The notes beneath the pieces are model-generated. The model worked only from the letters and a program-made list of their open reading frames with translations, was not told where the DNA came from and ran no database searches. Shown piece after piece: positions 43,661 through 52,353 of a stretch of 64,000 nt of DNA. Position 1 is the stretch's first letter. Every line of letters starts with the position of its first letter. Source of the stretch: MRBY01 sp943371005 (GTDB taxonomy: Bacteria; Cyanobacteriota; Cyanobacteriia; Cyanobacteriales; MRBY01); contig CALRTB020000004.1 of NCBI GenBank assembly GCA_943371005.1, forward strand, positions 62,001 through 126,000. The letters are read 5' to 3'. A program made the translations under genes and the position numbers.

Positions 43661-44470
43661 ATCTATGGGGTGGGAGGATTTGTACAAATGGTGACAGAGG
43701 GGGAGATTAACCGGGCATTTGAGGCAGAGAGACAACGTAAAAGTATTTCTAATTTAGAAAGTCACATTATTATTTGTGGCTTTGGTTATATTGGTCAAAT
43801 CTTGGCCCAAAAACTCGAAGATTCGGGGCAAGCCTTTGTGGTTCTCAGTATTGATCCAGAACAATTGGCGATCGCCGAACAGCGGGGTTATTTGACGAAA
43901 GAAGGAGACCCAGCAGACGAACTGATTTTGCAGGGATTAGGCATTCGGCGGGCGAAGGCTCTAGCGACGGTGCTCGATAGCGATGCCAGCAATGTGTTTA
44001 TTACCTTGACTGCCCGGGAACTGAACCCAGACTTAATGATTTTGGCACGGGGAGAAGTGCCCAGCACCGAAAAAAAGCTTCGGTTAGCGGGGGCAAACCA
44101 CGTCATTTTACCCGCCAGTGTCAGTGGGGCGCGCATGGCTAATTTGATTACGACACCGCCCGCGACGGATTTTTTTAGTCAGTCTTCCCAACAGGAGCAA
44201 CTGAATGATCTCTTGCAACAAATTAATGTGCAGATGATCGAGTTGGCGATCGCCCCCCAATCATCCCTCGTGGGAAAAACAGTCCGAGAGCTAGAAATTC
44301 GCGGCAAAGGAGCCTTTATTGTGGTGGCTTTACGGCGATTTCAAGGGGAATTTATTGCCCACCCTAGTCCAACCTTAATGTTGACTTCTGGGGATATTTT
44401 AGTGGTTTTGGGTCACGAAGAAGACATTCCCAAATTTGCCCGATTTTATCAATTGTTTCAACCAAAATAA
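43406..44470 (+). CDS. Two-TM potassium channel with RCK (TrkA-N/TrkA-C) domain
   Basis: This ligand-gated K+ channel of the MthK/SynK type has 354 residues. Two membrane segments (about 23-45 and 73-95) flank a pore loop with the filter FGVGYGE at about 56-62. A cytoplasmic RCK domain follows, starting HIIICGFGYIGQILAQKLED with the GxGxxG nucleotide-binding motif, and then a TrkA-C domain (residues ~265-350). Such channels set membrane potential and affect photosynthesis in Synechocystis. The start is ATG 43406. The first third is duplicated upstream as a broken copy. amt follows 70 bases later. Confidence 0.9.
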   Translation: MDRPHAAPQFSQTPFQRVATGSIFFLITIVIAICGYMLFGWTALESFYMVVITVFGVGYGEVKPLETTPEKLFTIFVILAGTSAAIYGVGGFVQMVTEGEINRAFEAERQRKSISNLESHIIICGFGYIGQILAQKLEDSGQAFVVLSIDPEQLAIAEQRGYLTKEGDPADELILQGLGIRRAKALATVLDSDASNVFITLTARELNPDLMILARGEVPSTEKKLRLAGANHVILPASVSGARMANLITTPPATDFFSQSSQQEQLNDLLQQINVQMIELAIAPQSSLVGKTVRELEIRGKGAFIVVALRRFQGEFIAHPSPTLMLTSGDILVVLGHEEDIPKFARFYQLFQPK

Positions 44471-44540
44471 ACGTTTTTTTTCTCAGCAAAATTAATTTAA
44501 TCGCCATGAATTATCCGCCCCTAAGGAAACCCATTATTTT

Positions 44541-46271
44541 ATGATTGATCAACTGTGGTTGCTAATTTGTGCTGGTTTGGTGCTGTTAATGCAAGCCGGT
44601 TTTATGTGCCTCGAATCTGGCCTGACCCGCACAAAAAATAACATTAATGTGGCCGTTAAAAACCTCTCCGATTTTGGTCTGTCGGTGATGTTATTTTGGG
44701 GCATTGGCTATGGTTTGATGTTTGGGTTATCCCAGTGGGGAGGCGTCGGTGGGAGTAATTTCTTTTTGGGTACAACTGGCAACCCAGAGGAAGCCGCTTT
44801 TTTCCTGTTCCAAGCAATGTTTTGCGGTACGGCCACAACGATTATTTCGGGGGCGATCGCCGAACGGCTAAAGTTTGAAGCCTACATCATCATTGTGATC
44901 TTGGTGTCGGGGTTTATTTATCCGGTTTTTGGGCATTGGGCCTGGAATGAAGCAGGTTGGCTGCGGCAACTGGGATTCCTGGATTTTGCGGGCAGTACGG
45001 TGGTTCACAGTATGGGAGCTTGGGTGAGCCTGGGCACCTTGCTTTTGGTCGGAGCCAGGGAAGGGCGATTTACCCCCACGGGAACCCAAAAAATCCAAGG
45101 CTCGAACTTGCCTTTTGCGGTTTTGGGGGCGTTGCTGTTGTGGGTGGGCTGGTTGGGATTTAACGGGGGAAGTACCTTTGCCTTTAATGACCAAGTGCCC
45201 CAGATTATTACTAATACAGTGCTGGCGGGAACTGCGGGAATGGTCACAGCGATGCTCCTCAGCCAATGGTATCTCAAGCGCTCAGAGGTCGAGGAAATTA
45301 TCAATGGTTCCCTGGCGGGGCTGGTGGCGATTACGGCCTGTTGTGATCTGGTGTCGAGTCCTTTGGCGGTGGTGGTGGGCATTACGGCGGCCGGGGTGAC
45401 TCGGTGGGTGTCTAGTCTTTTAAAACGCTACAAAATTGATGATGCGGTGGATGCGATCGCCGTCCATGGGGGGGCCGGACTCTGGGGAACCCTCTGTGTT
45501 GGTTTATTTGGCAATGTCGAAGCGCGCCATAGTCAACTGTTGGTGCAACTCTTGGGGGTGGCGATCGCCCTTGCTTGGGGAACGGGGCTGACTTGGCTCA
45601 TTTTAAAACTGTTGCAGCAGTGGTATCCTTTGCGGGTTTCCCCGGAGGCCGAAGCCCTGGGTTTGAATATCTCCGAACATGGTGCCAAAACCGATGCCTA
45701 TGAACTGTTTCAGGTGATGGATCACCAGGCTGCAACCCAAGATTTGACCCTGCGGGTGCCCGTGGAACCCTTTACGGAGATTGGCCACATTGCCACCCGT
45801 TACAACCAGGTCATCGACGCCCTGGAACAAAACCACCGGGAAAATGCCGAATCCCTAGAGGAACTCTACACGATCACTGCGATGGCCGTGGCCGCCATTG
45901 AGCACCAAAATTTTGATCCAGATTTGTTTGCCAGTTTTGGCGATCGCCCCGATGAATTGGGTATTTTAGGCCGCTCCCTCCAACAACTGCTCCAGACCAT
46001 TAACCAACAAACAGCGGCCCTCGAACAATTACAGCAGCAACAGCAAACGACCCTGAAGGCAGTGCTCGGAGAAATTTTCCAGCAGCGGTTTGGGGAGCCC
46101 AGTCTCACTTATCAAGGGCAGTTACCCGATTTACCTCCGACGCTGACCATGGCCGAGATTACCCAAATGGCGATCGCCGCCACCAGCTTTGGGGAATTTT
46201 TAACGCAAGTGCAGGCCGCCAACATTACCTCTGGGGAAAATCAGCCAGTTGCCGTAGATTGGAGCAACTGA
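44541..46271 (+). CDS. amt: Ammonium transporter with C-terminal signalling-like extension
   Basis: The Amt/MEP/Rh channel core (residues 1-375) has about eleven membrane segments and both pore histidines: His156 in STVVHSMGAW and His309 in IAVHGGAGLW. FGHWAWNEAGWL and WVGWLGFNGGSTFA are also present. The remaining ~200 residues are unusual: a HAMP-like segment (LFQVMDHQAATQDLTLRVPV, EIGHIATRYNQVIDALEQN), a long coiled coil and a Gln-rich stretch near 500, but no kinase, GGDEF or other output domain. It may sense transport or bind PII-type partners. No signal peptide is evident. The start is ATG 44541, with AAGGAAA upstream. Confidence 0.93.
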   Translation: MIDQLWLLICAGLVLLMQAGFMCLESGLTRTKNNINVAVKNLSDFGLSVMLFWGIGYGLMFGLSQWGGVGGSNFFLGTTGNPEEAAFFLFQAMFCGTATTIISGAIAERLKFEAYIIIVILVSGFIYPVFGHWAWNEAGWLRQLGFLDFAGSTVVHSMGAWVSLGTLLLVGAREGRFTPTGTQKIQGSNLPFAVLGALLLWVGWLGFNGGSTFAFNDQVPQIITNTVLAGTAGMVTAMLLSQWYLKRSEVEEIINGSLAGLVAITACCDLVSSPLAVVVGITAAGVTRWVSSLLKRYKIDDAVDAIAVHGGAGLWGTLCVGLFGNVEARHSQLLVQLLGVAIALAWGTGLTWLILKLLQQWYPLRVSPEAEALGLNISEHGAKTDAYELFQVMDHQAATQDLTLRVPVEPFTEIGHIATRYNQVIDALEQNHRENAESLEELYTITAMAVAAIEHQNFDPDLFASFGDRPDELGILGRSLQQLLQTINQQTAALEQLQQQQQTTLKAVLGEIFQQRFGEPSLTYQGQLPDLPPTLTMAEITQMAIAATSFGEFLTQVQAANITSGENQPVAVDWSN

Positions 46272-46376
46272 AAATATAAATTCACCAAGTCCTGAAACAC
46301 TGACAAAGCCTCTCCCCCTGGGCCTGCCTTTTTCCGGGAAAATTAAACCATAGGTCTTTTCGGAGAATTGTCAGCC

Positions 46377-49300
46377 GTGGTCATCGATGCTCAGGATCGT
46401 TACGAAGCGCGTACCCAACAAATTGCCAGGGAGTTAATCGCTGCCACCCGGGAAAAGCGGTCATTTTTCTCGAAAATCCAAGACCAGATGCGCCTGGATG
46501 ATAAATTACTGGGCTGGGCCATGGAAAATCCCCATCTACGGGTGCAACTGTTTCGCTTTATCGATGTGTTGCCAGCTCTAAAAGATAACGGGGCGATCGC
46601 CCAGCATCTCCAACAATACCTGGGGGACGAGTCGGTGGAGTTGCCTGGAGCCTTAAAAAAAATTCTGAACTTTACCGAACCCCAATCTCCTCCAGCTCAG
46701 TTAGCCGCTGCCACCATTAGTAAATCGGTGGAAACCCTCGCGTTTAAATATATTTCGGGGGAAAACGTCAAACAGGTGCTAAAAACCGTCGAACGTCTGC
46801 GCCGGGACAAAATGGCCTTCACCATTGATCTGTTGGGGGAGGCGGTGATTACAGAAGCAGAAGCACAAAAATATCAGCAAACTTACCTTGACCTAATGGC
46901 GGATTTAGCGACGGCGGCAAAACATTGGTCGCAGGTGAATGCCATTGATGAAGCAGACGGTGAGGATCTCGCGAAGGTGCAAGTATCCGTAAAATTAACG
47001 GCGTTTTATTCGCAGTTTGACCCCCTCGATCCGGCGGGCAGCAAAGAAAATGTCGCGGAACGGGTGCGCCTATTGTTGCGCCATGCCCAGGAATTGGGGG
47101 TTGCGGTGCACTTCGATATGGAGCATTACGAATATAAAACCCTCACCCTCCAGATTTTAAAAGATGTGTTGCTAGAAGAGGAGTTTCGGCACCGCAGTGA
47201 TATTGGCGTGACTTTACAGGGCTACTTGCGGGATTCTTACGCAGATTTAGAGAGCTTAATTGAGTGGGCCAAGGAACGGGGGACCCCTGTCACCGTCCGT
47301 CTCGTGAAAGGCGCTTACTGGGATCAAGAAACGATCACGGCGCTGCAAAACCATTGGGAACAGCCGGTTTTTAACGAAAAGGGCGCAACGGATATTAATT
47401 ACGAGCGCATGACCCGTCTGCTGCTGGAAAACCATCAGTATCTCTACGGGGCGATCGCCAGCCATAATGTGCGCTCCCAAGCAGTGGCCTGTGCGATCGC
47501 CAAGGAACTCAATATTCCCCGCCGCAACTTTGAATGTCAGGTGCTGTACGGCATGGGGGATCAAATTGCGAAGGCATTGGTAAAAGAGGGTTATCGGGTG
47601 CGGGTGTACTGTCCCTATGGCAAGATCTTGCCGGGCATGGCCTACCTAATCCGGCGTTTACTAGAAAATACCGCCAATAGTTCTTTCCTGCGCCAGAACC
47701 TAGAGGAGCGTCCGGTGGAGGAATTGATCGCGCCACCGACAGGGGATCTCAACGCAACCATTCATGATCTCGACAGTAGTCATCTGCAATTTGCGGGGGC
47801 TGCCAATACCGACTATGCAGAACCAGATCTCCGGGATAAATCCCAGTTTGCGATCGCCGAGGTGAAAAAGCAGCTTGGCAAACGTTATTTGCCTTACATC
47901 AACGGTGAATATGTACAAACCGAAAATTTCGTGGACTCGGTCAATCCCTCCCGTGCTGCGGAACTGATCGGCAAAGTGGGGCTGATTTCCCTAGAGCAAG
48001 CCCAAGGGGCGATCGCCACCGCCAAGGCCGCCTTCCCAGCCTGGAAGAAAACCCCTGTATCAGAACGGGCCAACATTCTCCGGAAGGCAGCGGAGATTAT
48101 GGAAACCCGTCGCCATGAGCTAAATGCTTGGATTTGTTTGGAAACGGGCAAAATCCTCAAGGAAGCGGATCCGGAAGTCTCCGAAGCCATTGATTTCTGT
48201 CGCTACTACGCCGATGAAATGGAGCGTTTGCACTATGGCTACCAAGTCAAACCCGATGATCTCTCCCAAGTGCAGGGCTTCAAAAAGTACGATGTTTGCG
48301 GTGAAACCAACCGCTACCATTACCAACCGCGGGGCATTGCCGTCGTCATTTCCCCTTGGAATTTCCCCTTTGCGATCGCCACGGGGATGACCGTCGCGGC
48401 CTTGGTGACGGGCAACTGTACCCTACTAAAACCCGCTGAAACTTCTAGCGTGATCGGCGCAAAAATTGCCGAAATCCTCATTGAAGCGGGAATCCCCAAG
48501 GGAGTGTTTCAGTTTGTGCCGGGACGCGGTTCCACGGTGGGAGCGGCGATGGTGACCCATCCCGATGTCCATCTCATTGCCTTTACGGGTTCCCGGGAAG
48601 TGGGTTGTAATATCTATGCCAATGCGGCGATCGTGCAACCTGGCCAAAAGCACCTAAAACGGGTCATTGCCGAGATGGGCGGAAAAAACGCCATCATCGT
48701 TGATGACAGTGCCGACCTCGACCAAGCGGTGGCGGGAGTGCTCCATTCGGCCTTTGGTTATAGCGGTCAAAAATGTTCGGCCTGTTCGCGCGCCATTGTG
48801 CTGGAATCAATCCACGATACCTTTGTGGAACGTTTAGTCGAGGCAGTGAAATCGATTCAGGTCGGCGAAACCGATAACCCCAGTGTCAAGATGGGGCCGG
48901 TCATTGACGGGGCGGCCCAAGCGAAAATTAAGGACTACATCCTGAAGGGCAAGGAACAATCTGCCGTCGCCTTTGAAACAGCAGTTCCCGATAATGGTTT
49001 CTATGTGTCCCCGACTATTTTCATTGATGTGCAAGCGGATCAGGCGATCGCCCAGGAGGAGATTTTTGGGCCGGTATTAGCGGTGATTAAAGTGAGTTCT
49101 TTTGATGAAGCCTTAGCAGTTGCCAATGGTACAGACTACGCTTTGACTGGGGGGCTTTATTCTCGGACACCGCAGCACATTGAGCGGGCAACGGAGGAGT
49201 TTGAGGTGGGGAATCTCTATATCAACCGGGGCATTACCGGGGCGATTGTGGCGCGCCAACCGTTTGGGGGCTTCAAGATGTCTGGGGTGGGTTCTAAGGC

Positions 49301-49397
49301 AGGAGGGCCTGACTATCTGCTGCAATTCCTAGAGCCACGCCATGTGACGGAAAATGTCCAACGGCAAGGGTTTGCGCCCATTGAAGGGATTGATTAA
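46377..49397 (+). CDS. putA: Bifunctional proline dehydrogenase / glutamate-semialdehyde dehydrogenase
   Basis: Oxidises proline to glutamate via P5C, feeding electrons to quinone through FAD. The N-terminal TIM-barrel proline dehydrogenase covers about residues 90-460 and includes VHFDMEHYEYKTLTLQILKD, VRLVKGAYWDQE and the flavin-site YGMGDQIAKAL. The C-terminal ALDH covers about 500-990, with SPWNFPFAIATGMTVAALVT, the E in IAEMGGKNAIIVDDSAD and nucleophile Cys in GYSGQKCSACSR. I prefer GTG 46377, about 11 bases after GGAG, to TTG 46368. No DNA-binding N-terminus is present, so it is not a repressor. Its last 134 bp are duplicated at 50368. Confidence 0.95.
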   Translation: MVIDAQDRYEARTQQIARELIAATREKRSFFSKIQDQMRLDDKLLGWAMENPHLRVQLFRFIDVLPALKDNGAIAQHLQQYLGDESVELPGALKKILNFTEPQSPPAQLAAATISKSVETLAFKYISGENVKQVLKTVERLRRDKMAFTIDLLGEAVITEAEAQKYQQTYLDLMADLATAAKHWSQVNAIDEADGEDLAKVQVSVKLTAFYSQFDPLDPAGSKENVAERVRLLLRHAQELGVAVHFDMEHYEYKTLTLQILKDVLLEEEFRHRSDIGVTLQGYLRDSYADLESLIEWAKERGTPVTVRLVKGAYWDQETITALQNHWEQPVFNEKGATDINYERMTRLLLENHQYLYGAIASHNVRSQAVACAIAKELNIPRRNFECQVLYGMGDQIAKALVKEGYRVRVYCPYGKILPGMAYLIRRLLENTANSSFLRQNLEERPVEELIAPPTGDLNATIHDLDSSHLQFAGAANTDYAEPDLRDKSQFAIAEVKKQLGKRYLPYINGEYVQTENFVDSVNPSRAAELIGKVGLISLEQAQGAIATAKAAFPAWKKTPVSERANILRKAAEIMETRRHELNAWICLETGKILKEADPEVSEAIDFCRYYADEMERLHYGYQVKPDDLSQVQGFKKYDVCGETNRYHYQPRGIAVVISPWNFPFAIATGMTVAALVTGNCTLLKPAETSSVIGAKIAEILIEAGIPKGVFQFVPGRGSTVGAAMVTHPDVHLIAFTGSREVGCNIYANAAIVQPGQKHLKRVIAEMGGKNAIIVDDSADLDQAVAGVLHSAFGYSGQKCSACSRAIVLESIHDTFVERLVEAVKSIQVGETDNPSVKMGPVIDGAAQAKIKDYILKGKEQSAVAFETAVPDNGFYVSPTIFIDVQADQAIAQEEIFGPVLAVIKVSSFDEALAVANGTDYALTGGLYSRTPQHIERATEEFEVGNLYINRGITGAIVARQPFGGFKMSGVGSKAGGPDYLLQFLEPRHVTENVQRQGFAPIEGID

Positions 49398-49406
49398 TTC
49401 ATAAAA
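49273..49406. repeat. 134-bp direct repeat, left copy (3' end of putA)
   Basis: Identical to 50368-50501 except at two positions (A/G within CATGTGACGG and T/C within GGGTTTGCG). It contains the last ~42 codons of putA and its stop. Weak similarity continues for a few dozen bases beyond it (GCGTAGTGATTAGAG against CCGTAGTGATGAGAG). Confidence 0.95.
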
Positions 49407-49501
49407 GTCATATAGTCCTTCTACTAATAAGTGGGAGGGCGATCGGATCTGCGTAGTGATTAGAGGTCGAGCCAAATCAATGGGCGATCGCCTTTTTTAC
49501 T

Positions 49502-49921
49502 CTAATTGGGTGGATGCCATCCGGCGGACATCCATGCTTGCCGCACCATGACTGCATAGGGATTGTTGAGTTGTAATGCCAAAACAGTGGCGCGACCACA
49601 GGGCGTTAAACCATTAATTTGCATACCCTCTTTAACCCAGTTGAAGTGCTCAGACCAGTTTTGCTGGCGGGGATTGAATAAAGGTGCGGTTTTATTGGTG
49701 ACAGGATCAATACCGTGGGTTTTTGTTGCTTTGTAAGAGTTGCAGAGACGACAGGCTAGCCAGAGATTTTCTCGGTTATCGCTGCCACCTGCTGCTTTTG
49801 GGATGATGTGATCGATTTCTAAAGCACCCAGCACATATTTCTGGAGACTGCGGCAATACCCACACTGATTATTTGCTTCTGCTCTAACTTGGAGGCGAAT
49901 ATCTTCTGGAATGTAACTCAT
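49502..49921 (-). CDS. HNH endonuclease
   Basis: This 139-residue HNH-fold nuclease has structural zinc cysteines Cys20/Cys23 (CGYC) and Cys57/Cys60 (CRLC), the catalytic pair Asp37-His38 in EIDHIIPKAAGG, Asn52 in RENLWLAC and the N61-S-Y-K end of the motif. It may nick or cut DNA; the target is unknown. Its ATG overlaps the stop of the upstream ribbon-helix-helix gene (ATGA), so the two are one operon. The pair lies between direct repeats of the putA 3' end, which suggests mobility. It could be a homing-type enzyme, a defence nuclease or a toxin-like protein. Confidence 0.9.
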   Translation of the reverse strand: MSYIPEDIRLQVRAEANNQCGYCRSLQKYVLGALEIDHIIPKAAGGSDNRENLWLACRLCNSYKATKTHGIDPVTNKTAPLFNPRQQNWSEHFNWVKEGMQINGLTPCGRATVLALQLNNPYAVMVRQAWMSAGWHPPN

Positions 49922-50307
49922 TCGCCCAATGGTTCAATTAAGTGCCGCTTTACCGCCTCCTCAAGAGATGTAGCTTTCCGTAAAAGTCCTTCTTTATAAA
50001 CTTGCATCAGGGTCTGTAGTTCGGTGGATTCGGCTTCTGTCAATAATCCAGACTGCTGATGGTCGAGTAATAAACTCAGGCGACTATCTTGTTCGGATGT
50101 CATTTCCAACTTTGTGAGAGCTAGAATCTGGTCATCACTGAGTTCTGCGATAGATTCACCTTCAGACAACTCTTGTCTTGGTGATGGAATAAGAAGTTGG
50201 AGGCTCTCGGCGACAATACTAGGCAAGTCTCGATTCGCTAGACGGGCAAATTGCTCAACTCTTTGATAGATATCGTCTGGTAAATCAATCGTAATGCGAG
50301 TGCTCAT
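49918..50307 (-). CDS. Ribbon-helix-helix (CopG/Arc type) DNA-binding protein
   Basis: This 129-residue protein has an N-terminal RHH domain: the strand TRITIDLPDDIYQRVEQFA and a helix to about residue 40. A long acidic helical C-terminal part (45-129) rich in Glu, Leu and Gln resembles the toxin-binding tail of an antitoxin. It is the first gene of a two-gene operon with the HNH protein (4-base overlap). It probably represses its own promoter; whether it also neutralises or guides the nuclease is unknown. The start is ATG 50307. Confidence 0.85.
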   Translation of the reverse strand: MSTRITIDLPDDIYQRVEQFARLANRDLPSIVAESLQLLIPSPRQELSEGESIAELSDDQILALTKLEMTSEQDSRLSLLLDHQQSGLLTEAESTELQTLMQVYKEGLLRKATSLEEAVKRHLIEPLGE

Positions 50308-50367
50308 AACTTCTGACTGCTCAATGAGTTGAACTCTGACTAAAATTATATCGTGAGGTTTTAGATC

Positions 50368-50501
50368 TCAAGATGTCTGGGGTGGGTTCTAAGGCAGGAG
50401 GGCCTGACTATCTGCTGCAATTCCTAGAGCCACGCCATGTGGCGGAAAATGTCCAACGGCAAGGGTTCGCGCCCATTGAAGGGATTGATTAATTCATAAA
50501 A
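50368..50501. repeat. 134-bp direct repeat, right copy (putA remnant)
   Basis: Offset by exactly 1095 bases from the left copy, with 132 of 134 positions identical. Here it has no reading frame upstream and encodes nothing, lying about 60 bases upstream of the RHH start and just before the HEPN-like gene. The putA frame and stop codon can still be read in it. Confidence 0.95.
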
Positions 50502-50547
50502 AAGGCGATCGCTTTTCCGTAGTGATGAGAGAGAGCGATCGTCGGCA

Positions 50548-51702
50548 ATGTCAATAAATGTATTAAAGACTATGTTAGATGAATATATTAAAGACCAAAT
50601 AAGTTCTTTTTTTGCATATTGGAAAAAGCGCATTCAATTTATACAAAATTTAATAGATCAAAATTATAAAGAAAACCGACATGAGATAGAGGTCTTAATT
50701 TGGGCTGCATTTGATGCGCTTTCTAACTTATGGGCAGAAAGTGAATTGGGGAATAAAAAATCATCACAACGCGTTCGATTTGATACCTTTCTTACTAATT
50801 ACGGAGGGGAAATGTTTCAATTAATCTCGCTGCCTGATATCTGGCATCGAGTTGAAGAAGGACTGGTCATACTTCAAGAAAACAAAGAAAATAAACCAGA
50901 AATAAAACTTTCACCAGAGATATGTGAATTTTTAAAGTATTTTGATAGACCTCAATTGGATTATCCTAATCTCAAAGATCTAGAGTTTCCATGGCAGCGA
51001 TTAAATCGTCAAATTACTGATGATGTTGATCTCGAAGACTTGTTAACTCAACTACTGAAAAACTTTTCTGATCTCAAAGATAATGAGAAAAAATTGAGGT
51101 ATTGGCTTAGAAATTCTAGATATGGCTGTATCGCTTACAAAGAAATGCGTTCAACATATATTCATTACGGCCAGTCAGGAAATAGAACTCATGGGTTTGA
51201 GATGTCTGGTTATCAAACTAAGCCTACGTATCGTAGCAGTATTTACTCTTCTGTAGGAAGCTTAGGATTTTCTCCTCAATTTATGCTGTCAACTCTGAAT
51301 CGATGTATTGAATCTTTTGAGCAAGAAGCACGAAAACAAGAAATTGATCCTTACCCTGACTATAAAAGCGCCATTGAATTTTATTTCAAAAAACTGCTCG
51401 AAGATTTGCTATTATATCAATTTATTCCTGTCAATAATGAAGGGTTGCTTGAGGAAATAAAAGGTTTCCGAGAAAAACTCAATTATTATCTTGTCAATGA
51501 AAAAGCACGAGAATATCTGAAAGCAATGAATCGAGAATTTTATTTGCAAACTATTTCTTTCCTGAAATATGAGCATGATATTTCTGTTGAGTTATCGGAA
51601 TCAAATCCATATGATTTAGAAAAAATCCTTCAAAAAGAATGGCTGCCAGCAAAAGACATTCAACCTATAGGGGAATTACATTATGAATCCAATTCAGATT
51701 AG
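50548..51702 (+). CDS. HEPN-like protein of unknown function
   Basis: This 384-residue protein has a mostly helical, charged sequence. An R-x4-H motif (Arg201-STYI-His206 in KEMRSTYIHYGQSG) sits at the end of a helix, as in HEPN ribonucleases, and the earlier LIWAAFDALSNLWAESE and VRFDTFLTNYGG also fit the pattern of HEPN-like proteins. The family assignment is inference. The last 20 bases overlap the following antitoxin gene, which lies in front of a PIN toxin. The base composition is AT-rich compared with core genes. It may be a third component of the toxin-antitoxin unit or an independent defence protein. The start is ATG 50548. Confidence 0.75.
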   Translation: MSINVLKTMLDEYIKDQISSFFAYWKKRIQFIQNLIDQNYKENRHEIEVLIWAAFDALSNLWAESELGNKKSSQRVRFDTFLTNYGGEMFQLISLPDIWHRVEEGLVILQENKENKPEIKLSPEICEFLKYFDRPQLDYPNLKDLEFPWQRLNRQITDDVDLEDLLTQLLKNFSDLKDNEKKLRYWLRNSRYGCIAYKEMRSTYIHYGQSGNRTHGFEMSGYQTKPTYRSSIYSSVGSLGFSPQFMLSTLNRCIESFEQEARKQEIDPYPDYKSAIEFYFKKLLEDLLLYQFIPVNNEGLLEEIKGFREKLNYYLVNEKAREYLKAMNREFYLQTISFLKYEHDISVELSESNPYDLEKILQKEWLPAKDIQPIGELHYESNSD

Positions 51703-51928
51703 GAATCAAGCAAAACGATACATAGATCAACTTCCGTTAGAGAGTCTTCAGTTTGTGAATGATTTTCTATCTTATTTGCTTCAAAAAACATCAGTAGAAA
51801 CAGAGTTTTCATCTGGCAAAGATGATGAGATCAGTGCTCTTGAACTTGCTGGAGATATTGTCGGCTGTGTTGAAGGACCTGAAGACTTAGCAACAAATAA
51901 AGATTACTTCAAAGGCTTTGGGGAATGA
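51683..51928 (+). CDS. Antitoxin of a PIN-type toxin-antitoxin pair
   Basis: This is an 81-residue acidic protein. The N-terminal helical stretch NPIQIRNQAKRYIDQLPLES and the C-terminal tail AGDIVGCVEGPEDLATNKDY match cyanobacterial antitoxins found before PIN toxins: the tail would bind and block the nuclease, and the N-terminus would dimerise. I see no clear AbrB or RHH fold. It overlaps the upstream HEPN-like gene by 20 bases and the toxin by 4 (ATGA), so all three are translationally coupled. Confidence 0.85.
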   Translation: MNPIQIRNQAKRYIDQLPLESLQFVNDFLSYLLQKTSVETEFSSGKDDEISALELAGDIVGCVEGPEDLATNKDYFKGFGE

Positions 51929-52353
51929 TGCGCCGAAATGTCATTCTGGATACAAGTCCACTCGTTGCCCTAATTAACAAAAGAGACAATACCCACGAGT
52001 GGGCAAAGCAGCAATGGTCACAAATTAAGCCCCCTCTACTTACTTGCGAATCTGTCATTACAGAAAGCTTTTTCTTACTGCGTCATATTTATGGAGGAGA
52101 TGCCGCAGTTGTTCGATTGTTTGAAAGAGAGGTGATCACTATCACCTTTGATTTGCAAAGCGAAATCGAGTCTATCAAAGATCTCCTAACTCGCTATCAA
52201 TCTGTGCCTGTATCCTTGGCTGATGCTTGTCTAGTCAGAATGGCGGAACTGAATCCTAATAGTTCTGTTTTCACCCTCGATAGTGATTTTAAAATTTACC
52301 GAAAAAATCGAAACCAGATGATTGATCTCATTATTCCAGAAGATAGACAATGA
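51925..52353 (+). CDS. PIN-domain toxin (VapC-like ribonuclease)
   Basis: This 142-residue PIN nuclease has the metal-binding acidic set: Asp9 in VILDTSPLVAL, Glu47 in VITESFF, Asp100 in VSLADACLVRMAE and Asp119/Asp121 in TLDSDF. VapC-type toxins cut tRNA or rRNA when the antitoxin is degraded. The start is the first of two adjacent ATGs (51925 or 51928). It is the last gene of the HEPN-like/antitoxin/PIN unit; an HIP1 palindrome followed by eight T (52358-52375) lies 4 bases after its stop. Confidence 0.92.
   Translation: MMRRNVILDTSPLVALINKRDNTHEWAKQQWSQIKPPLLTCESVITESFFLLRHIYGGDAAVVRLFEREVITITFDLQSEIESIKDLLTRYQSVPVSLADACLVRMAELNPNSSVFTLDSDFKIYRKNRNQMIDLIIPEDRQ

Noticed and set aside
49502..50307. 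Classical toxin-antitoxin pair for RHH and HNH
   Set aside because: The layout fits, but HNH toxins with RHH partners are not established and the repeat-flanked context suggests a mobile unit; I kept the call open instead of naming it a TA system.
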